NCBI GenBank assembly: GCA_017453705.1
Contig: JAFTEK010000279.1
Coordinates: 1-8,842 of the forward strand
Length of the DNA stretch: 8,842 nucleotides
Origin: Treponema sp.
Lineage (GTDB): Bacteria; Spirochaetota; Spirochaetia; Treponematales; Treponemataceae
Reading direction: 5' to 3'
Part shown: positions 1 to 5,404 of the stretch, piece after piece
Layout: the number at the start of each line of letters is the position of its first letter
How positions within the stretch are numbered: position 1 is the stretch's first letter
Program-made: the position numbers and the translations under genes
Notes under the pieces: generated by a model
What the model was told of the DNA's origin: nothing
Databases searched by the model: none
The model's input: the letters and a program-made list of their open reading frames with translations, nothing else

Positions 1-711
1 ACAGGCGAACGCATCGGAAACATAGGCGACAGCTACACGCGCTACAACACGGACGGCTTCCGTTATTCGCTAAACCGATTCCTTCTTATCAAGAACGAGG
101 TGATGAAGGCTGGTGATGTTACGGAAAGCCCGCTGACATACTTTATTGACCTGATAAAATGGCACGGCAATGACCTGTCACCTCAAAACCTGTTCTGCAG
201 GATCCCCAACGTGGACAGGGGCTACAACGCCATGATATGGGGCAGGGTCGCCCCCCCTCGGCAGACCGCACAAGTCAAGGGGCTAGAGGAAGACCTGGAT
301 TCATACCTAAAAAGCCTGCTTGAAAAGTGCTCCAGGCTGGACTGCCAGGTGCTGTTCATCTACTATCCATTCGCCGACACATACAAATACCCGGACGCAC
401 TGGCAAATGCAAACTACATAGGCAAAACCGTGCAGGAAGCGGGCTTTGACTTCAAGAATTTCTGCGCGGAATGGGACTCGTTCGCCCTGGACGTAGATCG
501 CGACTACTGGGATCCCGCCCATTTCAACATATACGGGGCGGAGAAAGTCACCGCACGTGTAGCCGGATACCTGGAGGAGACTTACTCACTCCCAGACCAC
601 AGGGGCGAGAAGGCATACCGCAGCTGGAACACGGACCTGGAAGAATGGCAGGCTCACGAGGCAGAGTACAAGGCTGACATAGACGGCCGGATTATGAGCG
701 GTATGCAATAG
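1..711 (+). CDS. SGNH/GDSL-hydrolase-like protein, 5' truncated by window edge
   Basis: The reading frame is open from the first base, so the gene starts upstream. A GTG lies at 100-102, but codons before it also read as protein (fragment begins TGERIGNIGDSY). The visible 236 residues end at TAG 709-711. The core carries a hydrophobic strand (VLFIYYPFA, fragment residues about 117-125), then a DPAHFNIYGAEK block at about 171-182. This matches the C-terminal Asp-x-x-His block of SGNH hydrolases, here D171 and H174 of the fragment; the nucleophile Ser block would be in the missing N-terminus. Proteins of this type often accompany MBOAT acyltransferases and act on cell-surface polysaccharide O-acylation, but no such neighbour is visible. 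It converges on the glycosidase gene with 24 bases between stops. Family call is fairly good; substrate is unknown. Confidence 0.6.
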   Translation, partial: TGERIGNIGDSYTRYNTDGFRYSLNRFLLIKNEVMKAGDVTESPLTYFIDLIKWHGNDLSPQNLFCRIPNVDRGYNAMIWGRVAPPRQTAQVKGLEEDLDSYLKSLLEKCSRLDCQVLFIYYPFADTYKYPDALANANYIGKTVQEAGFDFKNFCAEWDSFALDVDRDYWDPAHFNIYGAEKVTARVAGYLEETYSLPDHRGEKAYRSWNTDLEEWQAHEAEYKADIDGRIMSGMQ

Positions 712-735
712 GGGCGTACTTTTGCAGCAGGCTCC

Positions 736-1863
736 TTACCAGATCCTGTAGCGGCCGGACAGGGCCAGCAGCGCAAATATATACAGGCAGTTATCGTAAT
801 ATCGCCTTTCCCCCTTCCTGAGAGGCTGCCTCCAAAAGGATTCCACCCATCTACTTGCAATCCCGAAGCCTTCCGAAGCATAAGGAACAGCCAATGCACC
901 CTGCGCAATAGTGGAAAGAAGCCCCAGCGGATGCAGAACAGTCCTGTCAAGGGGAGTCCCGTCAATCTTGTAGGCACAGCGGACGGCCTCAAGTTCCGTT
1001 CCGAAGAAACGCATCATGCGCAAGGGAACGTCCAGCTGCCCCCTGTCATCCCCGAACCACTCGGCATCAAGAGCTATATTGGCGGCAGTCCTGTATGCAT
1101 CGCTGAAAAAACTCCCGAAATTCCCCCACGGAAGCTCTTTGTCAACGGGAGAGCCGTCAAAGTTGGCATACTCGCTGCTCAGTCCCGTCCTGCCGTGGCA
1201 GGCCGTCACCAGATAATCACGGCTTGCGGCGGCTGCCTTCTTCCAGAAAGGCCTGTCGTCTTCGTCCGCCCATTCCGCAAAAAGCTCGTAGAAATGCGGC
1301 AGGTGGTAGGAAGGGTCAGAGAAAGGGCTTCCCGGCACAAAAAGGACAAGGGCGTTATCCCTGTTCCACATGGCCTTTCCGGGGCGGCCGGACTCACCCT
1401 TGTGCAGGCAGGCCCTTAGGATGGCCCTGGCCTGGGAGTCGTAGTCAAATATGCCATCCGCGCTGCCCCACCTGTGGGAAGCAAAAAAGAGGGACATGGC
1501 AAAAAACTCCTCACCGTCAGGAGCAGGCCCGAAGGAGTTCTTCTTGCCGTCCGTACCGCAGGACCAGGCAAAATAGCCCTCGTTCTCGCCGTCTTCCATA
1601 TACATGTATTTTTTTGCCCACTTCCAGATACGGTCAAACTCTTCCTTCATGTCCATCTGGACGCACATCATCATGCCATAGGACATCCCCTCGGTCCTGG
1701 CGTCATGGTTCCCCGTGTCCTCAAGGTAGCCCATACCATCATCCGTCTCATGGTAAAAACTGTCCTCTCCGTGGAAGAATTCCCTGATGGCATCCTCCAG
1801 CTTTTTGTCTATCTCCGCATCGCTCTTGCCTATCTCTTTGAAAACATTCCTGTATGTACGCAT
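736..1863 (-). CDS. GH8 reducing-end xylose-releasing exo-oligoxylanase (Rex-like)
   Basis: 375 residues, close to the roughly 390 of the Bacillus halodurans enzyme. Family 8 inverting glycosidases of this subgroup (EC 3.2.1.156) remove xylose from the reducing end of xylo-oligosaccharides. The conserved block GNHDARTEGMSYGMMM at 51-66 supplies the expected acid E58. D116 in PAPDGEEFFAMSL and D255 in SFFSDAYRTA are the expected substrate-binding and base residues. L310-H311-P312 matches the kinked loop that blocks the far subsites in the characterised enzyme and makes it exo-acting. There is no signal peptide, so it should act in the cytoplasm on imported oligomers. It follows the 177-aa membrane protein gene by 47 bases and is probably expressed at least partly from its own promoter. 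It lacks a clear Shine-Dalgarno. Exact substrate is inferred. Confidence 0.9.
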   Translation of the reverse strand: MRTYRNVFKEIGKSDAEIDKKLEDAIREFFHGEDSFYHETDDGMGYLEDTGNHDARTEGMSYGMMMCVQMDMKEEFDRIWKWAKKYMYMEDGENEGYFAWSCGTDGKKNSFGPAPDGEEFFAMSLFFASHRWGSADGIFDYDSQARAILRACLHKGESGRPGKAMWNRDNALVLFVPGSPFSDPSYHLPHFYELFAEWADEDDRPFWKKAAAASRDYLVTACHGRTGLSSEYANFDGSPVDKELPWGNFGSFFSDAYRTAANIALDAEWFGDDRGQLDVPLRMMRFFGTELEAVRCAYKIDGTPLDRTVLHPLGLLSTIAQGALAVPYASEGFGIASRWVESFWRQPLRKGERRYYDNCLYIFALLALSGRYRIW

Positions 1864-1869
1864 GAGCTA

Positions 1870-1898
1870 AGACTAGCCCCAATGCAAGCCGCTGTCAA
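1870..1898 (-). promoter_or_regulatory. Candidate promoter for the GH8 gene, giving a leaderless mRNA
   Basis: Reading leftward, a perfect TTGACA (1893-1898) is followed by 17 bases and TAGTCT (1870-1875), a weak -10 with three of six consensus bases. Normal spacing from the -10 puts transcription start at 1863, the A of the ATG. No Shine-Dalgarno lies upstream. The box sits in the 47-base gap behind the upstream gene, so it could be an internal operon promoter. Confidence 0.45.
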
Positions 1899-1910
1899 GC
1901 AAGGCAGTTG

Positions 1911-2444
1911 CTAATCGCCCAGGCATGTCTTTAGTATTTTACACATCCATTTTCTACAGAGCTTCAGCAAGCATATACCTGCAACGATGAACAACACGTA
2001 CCTTCTCCAAGCTACAAGAGGATACATGTTCTCCCCTGACTTATAAAAAGGCAGAGAAATCCATCCTCCTGAATAAGAGGAGTATTCAAAAGACTCGTCA
2101 AAGGAATTCGCAGTGAGCAAGGTAAAATATTCGCCTCCGCCACTATAGAAGAATGTACTTCCCGCCAGCTCTGCCGCTGCCCCGCCCAAACCTGGGGCTG
2201 GAACAAGGCCGATATCAGCAAAAGACCTTTCGGGATCAGGATACGTAGAATTTTCGTGGTAATAGGATTCAAGCTTTTCAACAATACGATTGCCAGCTCT
2301 TATTGTTTTACGAACAGACATATCGTCCATTAAAAGATAAGCCGCGATAATCAAGGCTACAAGACAGATTAAGGTCTCCAATTTGTCAGCAAACGCCTTG
2401 ATGCCGCTGCCGGTTTCCTTCAATCGAACGAATTCCTTTTTCAT
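1911..2444 (-). CDS. Unknown membrane protein with extracytoplasmic pilin-G-like segment
   Basis: 177 residues, family not recognised. A basic N-terminus (MKKEFVRLKE) precedes a first membrane helix at about 24-40 (TLICLVALIIAAYLLM). A loop of about 105 residues follows, then a second helix at about 148-163 (RYVLFIVAGICLL) and a short basic, Cys-containing tail. The predicted topology is N-in, loop outside, C-in. The start of the loop (IVEKLESYYHENSTYPD, 54-70) recalls the helix and YP turn of type II secretion major pseudopilins, and the loop is rich in Gly, Ser and aromatic residues. There is no prepilin peptidase cleavage site, and a second helix is not typical of pilins, so the likeness may be superficial. 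It lies upstream of the GH8 gene on the same strand. The ATG at 2442-2444 has no good ribosome site; a TTG at codon 8 behind AAGGA is an alternative start. Confidence 0.7.
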   Translation of the reverse strand: MKKEFVRLKETGSGIKAFADKLETLICLVALIIAAYLLMDDMSVRKTIRAGNRIVEKLESYYHENSTYPDPERSFADIGLVPAPGLGGAAAELAGSTFFYSGGGEYFTLLTANSFDESFEYSSYSGGWISLPFYKSGENMYPLVAWRRYVLFIVAGICLLKLCRKWMCKILKTCLGD

Positions 2445-2452
2445 TATAGTAA

Positions 2453-2481
2453 TGACTAAGCGGAATGCCGCCTTTTGTCAA
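2453..2481 (-). promoter_or_regulatory. Candidate promoter for the 177-aa membrane protein gene
   Basis: Reading leftward, a perfect TTGACA (2476-2481) is followed by 17 bases and TAGTCA (2453-2458), a poor -10. The start codon is only 8 bases further on, so any transcript would have a leader of about 0-3 bases. A perfect TATAAT overlaps the ATG itself but has no properly spaced -35. The -35 lies inside the inverted repeat at 2467-2500, so a bound protein there would block it. Confidence 0.35.
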
Positions 2482-2500
2482 GGGGACAAAATGGGGCGGC
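2467..2500. promoter_or_regulatory. Inverted repeat in divergent intergenic region, possible operator
   Basis: GCCGCC then TTTTGTC (2467-2479), a five-base centre AAGGG, then GACAAAA (2485-2491), three unpaired bases and GGCGGC (2495-2500). The 13 paired positions are perfect apart from the three-base bulge. It lies between the divergently transcribed membrane protein gene and pcnB and covers the leftward -35. Neither strand shows a U-tract after the second arm, which argues against a terminator. A dimeric regulator's operator is the best reading. Confidence 0.45.
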
Positions 2501-2520
2501 GCAGGCTGTCGGACTACACC

Positions 2521-2549
2521 TTGACCTATTCCTAAACTCTTATTAAAAT
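2521..2549 (+). promoter_or_regulatory. Promoter of pcnB, near-leaderless
   Basis: TTGACC (2521-2526), a 17-base spacer and TAAAAT (2544-2549) each differ from consensus at one position. Expected start of transcription is about A2556, three bases before the GTG start codon at 2559. No Shine-Dalgarno could fit in so short a leader. This is the best of the three start-abutting promoters in the window. Confidence 0.65.
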
Positions 2550-2558
2550 AAACCCATT

Positions 2559-3668
2559 GTGCTTATTCGATATTCCACCGATTCTAACGGAAAACCCGTA
2601 GAAAAGGCCATCATTTACACAAAGAAAGAACACAACATAGCACCTGGTTCCCTGGATCCGGACGCGGTATTCGTAGTCACAAGGCTACGGGATTCAGGTT
2701 TTGCCGCATACATCGTCGGCGGGGCTGTCAGGGATCTTATGGTGGGCAGGAAGCCAAAAGACTTTGACATAGTTACTGATGCCACCCCCAGCCGCATAAA
2801 GAAGATTTTCCGCAATTCCCGCATAATCGGAAAAAGGTTCCGCCTTGTCCATATTTTCTTCGGGGAAAAAATATTTGAGGTATCAACATTCCGCTCCATA
2901 GAGGAAGGCTCCGTCGGGAATGCCTTCGGCACGATGGACGAAGACGTGCAGAGAAGGGACTTTACCCTCAACGCCCTCTACTATGACCCCATCAAGGAAC
3001 AGGTCATAGACTACGTTGGGGGGGTCAAAGACATCAAGAAAGGCATCATACGCCCCGTAATTCCGCTTGACAGGATTTTCATAGAGGATCCGGTTCGTAT
3101 GCTCCGCGCGGTAAAATATGGGGCCACAACCGGCTGCAAGCTGCCCTTCATGCTCAGGAGGAAAATCCGAAGATCAGCCCAGCTGCTCTCCCCTATTTCT
3201 CCGTCTAGGCTTACAGAGGAAATCCTCAAGATAATAAACGGCGGACATTCATACGACATCATAAGCAAGGCCGTGGACACCGACCTGTACGCATACCTGC
3301 AGCCATCGGCGATGAACCTTATGCTTGAGGACAGGAAGTATTCCAAGGCCTATTTCGCCAGCCTGAAGGAGCTGGATATGTTCGTCCAGAAAAACCCGGA
3401 CAGCCGGCTGGGAGAGAGGCTGAGCTTTGTCCTGAGGGACTTTGTATCCGGTCTGACTGATTGGGAAAAAGAGAAGGAAAACGGGACATCCGCGGCCGAG
3501 CTGTACAAAACCACCTGGTCCAGATGCCGGAATTTCATTTTGCCCATGAACCCGCAGAGGACGGAGCTGGACTTCGCAGTGCGCAAAATCCTGTCAGGCT
3601 ACGGAATATCGGTCAAAAAGAAAGAAAGAAGCAGAAAAAAGGTAAGAATGGTCCTGCCCCCCGAATAA
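2559..3668 (+). CDS. pcnB: Poly(A) polymerase I (PcnB family)
   Basis: Class II nucleotidyltransferase of 369 residues that adds 3' poly(A) tails to RNA and so speeds its decay. YIVGGAVRDL (51-60) and KPKDFD (65-70) form the nucleotide and metal site, with D68 and D70 as metal ligands. RNSRIIGKRFRLVHIFFG (85-102) is the block that separates bacterial poly(A) polymerases from CCA-adding enzymes. RRDFTLNALYYD (132-143), DYVGGVKD (151-158) and EDPVRMLRAVKYG (176-188) complete the head and neck. The C-terminus is basic (KKKERSRKKVR), as expected for RNA binding. An in-frame stop at 2544-2546 limits the start; GTG 2559 is chosen because the following RYS...GKP...YT..EH residues resemble the N-terminus I recall for spirochete orthologues. 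CCA-adding activity is a less likely alternative. Confidence 0.9.
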   Translation: MLIRYSTDSNGKPVEKAIIYTKKEHNIAPGSLDPDAVFVVTRLRDSGFAAYIVGGAVRDLMVGRKPKDFDIVTDATPSRIKKIFRNSRIIGKRFRLVHIFFGEKIFEVSTFRSIEEGSVGNAFGTMDEDVQRRDFTLNALYYDPIKEQVIDYVGGVKDIKKGIIRPVIPLDRIFIEDPVRMLRAVKYGATTGCKLPFMLRRKIRRSAQLLSPISPSRLTEEILKIINGGHSYDIISKAVDTDLYAYLQPSAMNLMLEDRKYSKAYFASLKELDMFVQKNPDSRLGERLSFVLRDFVSGLTDWEKEKENGTSAAELYKTTWSRCRNFILPMNPQRTELDFAVRKILSGYGISVKKKERSRKKVRMVLPPE

Positions 3669-3687
3669 AAAGACTGAAATGGCTGCC

Positions 3688-3699
3688 GTCAATATTGAC
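3688..3699. promoter_or_regulatory. Perfect 12-bp palindrome over the rpmF -35
   Basis: GTCAATATTGAC is a perfect palindrome whose right half contains most of the -35 box of the rpmF promoter. It begins 20 bases after the pcnB stop. It could be an operator controlling the rpmF-acpP unit. A chance palindrome arising from an AT-rich promoter is possible. Confidence 0.35.
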
Positions 3700-3724
3700 A
3701 AAATCAAGAAATTTGTTGTAGTAT
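3695..3724 (+). promoter_or_regulatory. Promoter of rpmF-acpP
   Basis: A perfect TTGACA (3695-3700), an 18-base spacer and TAGTAT (3719-3724). Transcription should start near 3731, giving a leader of about 38 bases with an AGTGAGG ribosome site (3755-3761) seven bases before the rpmF ATG. The surrounding stretch is clearly more AT-rich than the genes on either side, as expected for a promoter. Confidence 0.6.
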
Positions 3725-3768
3725 TGTGAAAATATTAGCGTAGTTCATATTATTAGTGAGGTTTATAT

Positions 3769-3954
3769 ATGGCAGTACCTAGATCGAAAACTTCAAAGGC
3801 AGTGACAAAAGGCAGACAGACTGTAAATATGAAGCTTAAGGCTCCGCACCTCGTAGAGTGCGGTAACTGTGGCAACCTTATTCTGCAGCATCACGTTTGC
3901 CCGAAGTGTGGTTTTTACAACGGTCGTCAGGTGATTACACCTGAGGCAAAATAA
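3769..3954 (+). CDS. rpmF: 50S ribosomal protein L32
   Basis: 61 residues, normal length for L32, a late-assembling protein of the large ribosomal subunit. The N-terminus MAVPRSKTSK is typical. The zinc ribbon is intact: ECGNCGN at about 35-41 and VCPKCGFYN at about 48-56 give four Cys (C36, C39, C49, C52), so this is the zinc-binding form of L32. ATG 3769 is preceded by AGTGAGG at good spacing. acpP follows after 34 bases on the same transcript. The gene uses CGT and ATT codons with no ATA, unlike its neighbours, as expected for a highly expressed gene. Confidence 0.97.
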   Translation: MAVPRSKTSKAVTKGRQTVNMKLKAPHLVECGNCGNLILQHHVCPKCGFYNGRQVITPEAK

Positions 3955-3988
3955 TCGCTATAAACTATAAATAAGCTAGGAGTTGACA

Positions 3989-4246
3989 ATGGCAGACAGT
4001 GCAGAAATCGCAAACGATGAATTGTTCAAGAAGATGCAGGGAATCATAGCTGACAAGCTTGAGATTGACGCATCCAAAGTAACACCTGACGCCACCTTCC
4101 GTGGAGACCTCGGTGCTGACAGCCTGGATACCTACGAGTTGGTTTACGCCATCGAGGAAGACACCGGAGTCAAGATTCCGGATGATGTCGCCAACGAGTT
4201 TGAGAGCGTCAAGGACGCATACAATTACATCAAGACGCACCAGTAA
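3989..4246 (+). CDS. acpP: Acyl carrier protein
   Basis: 85 residues, acidic, standard length for the type II fatty acid synthase carrier protein. It holds growing acyl chains on a 4'-phosphopantetheine arm. The attachment site is S45 in GADSLDTYELVY (42-53), followed by the usual helix and IPDDVANEF (63-71). The start is ATG 3989 because AGGAG (3978-3982) lies six bases upstream; the TTG two codons earlier sits too close to that site. A short extra N-terminal segment (MADSAEIANDELFKK) precedes the first conserved helix. It is cotranscribed with rpmF and followed at once by a terminator. The plsX/fab genes that separate rpmF from acpP in many bacteria are absent here. Confidence 0.96.
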   Translation: MADSAEIANDELFKKMQGIIADKLEIDASKVTPDATFRGDLGADSLDTYELVYAIEEDTGVKIPDDVANEFESVKDAYNYIKTHQ

Positions 4247-4270
4247 TCTGGATTCGCGCCCTTGAATTGG

Positions 4271-4320
4271 AAAGCACGGTGATGATATGCCGCCTTTGGC
4301 GTGTCCTCCGTGCTTTTTCG
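4271..4320 (+). terminator. Branched rho-independent terminator of rpmF-acpP
   Basis: AAAGCACGG (4271-4279) pairs perfectly with CCGTGCTTT (4308-4316), followed by more T residues and TTTT just downstream. The 28-base loop contains a small inner hairpin, CGCC TTT GGCG (4291-4301). It lies 24 bases after the acpP stop, so it should end that transcript. It also lies 31 bases before rnc, so rnc needs read-through or its own promoter; I see no convincing one. Confidence 0.8.
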
Positions 4321-4351
4321 TTTTAAATCGCGGGACATTTAGAGGTAGGCT

Positions 4352-5101
4352 TTGAACATCAGGGATAAAATCTATGAGAGCAAGGCTCTTGGCAAGGAAA
4401 GGCGGAAAGAGCTTGAGGAATTTTGCCGAACTCTTGATTTGCATTTTAAAAACCTGAACATGCTGGATCTTGCATTCCATCACAGGTCTTTTTCAAATGA
4501 AAATGAAGAGCACAGGCATTACAACAATGAGAGGCTGGAATTCCTGGGGGACAGCGTGCTGGGGCTTGCCGTCGCATCATTCCTGTACGAGGACATGATG
4601 GACAACCCTGAAGGAGACCTCGCCCGCATAAAGGCAAACGTCGTAAGCGAGCAGACCCTGGCCCCCATCGCGCTGGAGAAGATGCACATAGACCGATACC
4701 TTATACTGGGCAAAGGCGAGGAGATGACCGGCGGGAGAACAAAGAAAGCCATCCTCGCAGACGCGGTGGAAGCCGTCATTGGCGCGCTGTACCTGGACTC
4801 AGGATTTGACGACGCGGCCCAGCTCGTGGAACGGCTGATAGTGCCTGAGATACGCAAGGTTCAGGCTGACAGGGGCAACAAGGACTACAAGACAATCCTC
4901 CAGGAGTTTTACCAGAAAAAACACAAGCTGTGCCCCAAATATGAGCTTGTCAAGGTGACAGGGCCGGAACACGACAAGACATTCTACATGAAGGTGATGT
5001 TCGCCGACACGAGCTACGGGCCTGCGAAGGGCAAGACAAAGAAGGCCGCGCAGCAGGCCGTCGCAAGGGAAGCCTGTATCGCCCTGGGCATTGAATCCTA
5101 G
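4352..5101 (+). CDS. rnc: Ribonuclease III
   Basis: 249 residues, normal for the bacterial enzyme that cuts double-stranded RNA during rRNA processing and mRNA decay. The catalytic domain carries the signature NNERLEFLGDSVLGLA (58-73) with metal ligands E63 and D67, and DAVEAVIGALYLD (137-149) with D137 and E140. The double-stranded RNA-binding domain runs from about 178 to the end (DYKTILQEFYQ..., GKTKKAAQQAVAREA). All catalytic residues are present. The start is taken as TTG 4352, behind AGAGG (4341-4345); the next in-frame ATG is codon 37 and would cut into the conserved first helix. The order rpmF-acpP-rnc is a familiar conserved cluster. The 3' end is followed after three bases by a palindromic element. 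Confidence 0.96.
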   Translation: MNIRDKIYESKALGKERRKELEEFCRTLDLHFKNLNMLDLAFHHRSFSNENEEHRHYNNERLEFLGDSVLGLAVASFLYEDMMDNPEGDLARIKANVVSEQTLAPIALEKMHIDRYLILGKGEEMTGGRTKKAILADAVEAVIGALYLDSGFDDAAQLVERLIVPEIRKVQADRGNKDYKTILQEFYQKKHKLCPKYELVKVTGPEHDKTFYMKVMFADTSYGPAKGKTKKAAQQAVAREACIALGIES

Positions 5102-5104
5102 CAC

Positions 5105-5242
5105 TAGGGAAACGCTGATTAATATTGGAGACATAAATCAGCGTTTCCCGTCAAAGTTTCGTAACCCTGTGTGTTTCGAAACTTTGCGAATTTCTGAGTT
5201 CACACTGAATAATCCGCATTCGGATTATTCAGTGTTTCCCTA
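5105..5242. mobile_element. Probable MITE: TA-flanked palindromic element of 134 bp
   Basis: The element proper spans 5107-5240 and is flanked by TA at 5105-5106 and 5241-5242. Its ends are 17-bp inverted repeats (GGGAAACRCTGAWTAAT, two mismatches) at 5107-5123 and 5224-5240. Inside are three hairpins: a perfect 14-bp stem (5107-5120 with 5136-5149), a perfect 10-bp stem (5152-5161 with 5177-5186) and a perfect 15-bp stem with a four-base loop (5202-5216 with 5221-5235). The end motif therefore occurs in alternating orientation, with each terminal copy also paired locally. No coding sequence is present. TA flanks and terminal repeats suit a MITE moved by an IS630/Tc1-type transposase, but none is in the window. 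A structured small RNA or REP-like sequence is the alternative. Confidence 0.6.
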
Positions 5243-5249
5243 GGCCTGC

Positions 5250-5287
5250 TTCAAAAGCCCCGGCAAGTGTTGCCGCAGGCTTTTGAA
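5250..5287 (+). terminator. Long hairpin, probable rnc terminator
   Basis: TTCAAAAGCC (5250-5259) pairs with GGCTTTTGAA (5278-5287), and inside it CGGCAA (5261-5266) pairs with TTGCCG (5270-5275) around a GTG loop. The result is a 16-bp stem with one small internal loop. The TTTT tract lies within the right arm, opposite AAAA, so it could also serve as a bidirectional terminator. It lies just past the palindromic element, 148 bases after rnc, and before the helicase promoter. Confidence 0.55.
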
Positions 5288-5308
5288 AGTGCCTTCCAGC
5301 TTTTACCC

Positions 5309-5337
5309 TATACATCGATTGGAAAAAGCGTTATAAT
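5309..5337 (+). promoter_or_regulatory. Promoter of the DEAD-box helicase gene
   Basis: TATACA (5309-5314), a 17-base spacer and a perfect TATAAT (5332-5337). Transcription should start near 5344, leaving a leader of about 60 bases. The leader has a small possible hairpin (GTTTT 5345-5349 with AAAAC 5355-5359), an AT repeat (5381-5390) and an AGGA ribosome site (5394-5397) seven bases before the ATG. Confidence 0.6.
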
Positions 5338-5404
5338 ATCGGTGGTTTTACAGGAAAACTTTAACCGCATCAGGCGGCCCAATATATATACACAGGAACA
5401 GCGA

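Noticed and set aside
931..1787. Several rightward open frames of 66-187 codons
   Set aside because: They lie opposite the GH8 gene, whose motifs are clear; their translations show no recognisable domain and are compositionally odd.
2440..2445. Perfect TATAAT on the minus strand overlapping the ATG of the 177-aa gene
   Set aside because: There is no -35 at usable spacing (the TTGACA is about 27 bases away) and transcription would start inside the gene, unless translation begins at the TTG of codon 8.
2467..2500. Reading the divergent-gap palindrome as a terminator
   Set aside because: No U-tract follows on either strand, and it lies between two gene starts, not gene ends.
3983..3988. TTG start two codons upstream of acpP
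   Set aside because: It directly abuts the AGGAG ribosome site; ATG 3989 has correct spacing and gives the usual acyl carrier protein start.
5105..5287. CRISPR array or tRNA-like structure
   Set aside because: The repeats are inverted and contiguous, not direct and regularly spaced, and no tRNA arms can be drawn.
5267..5404. Upstream extension of the RNA helicase frame to GTG 5267
   Set aside because: It would begin inside a hairpin loop and run through a promoter with a perfect TATAAT. ATG 5405 has an AGGA site and a normal DEAD-box N-terminus.
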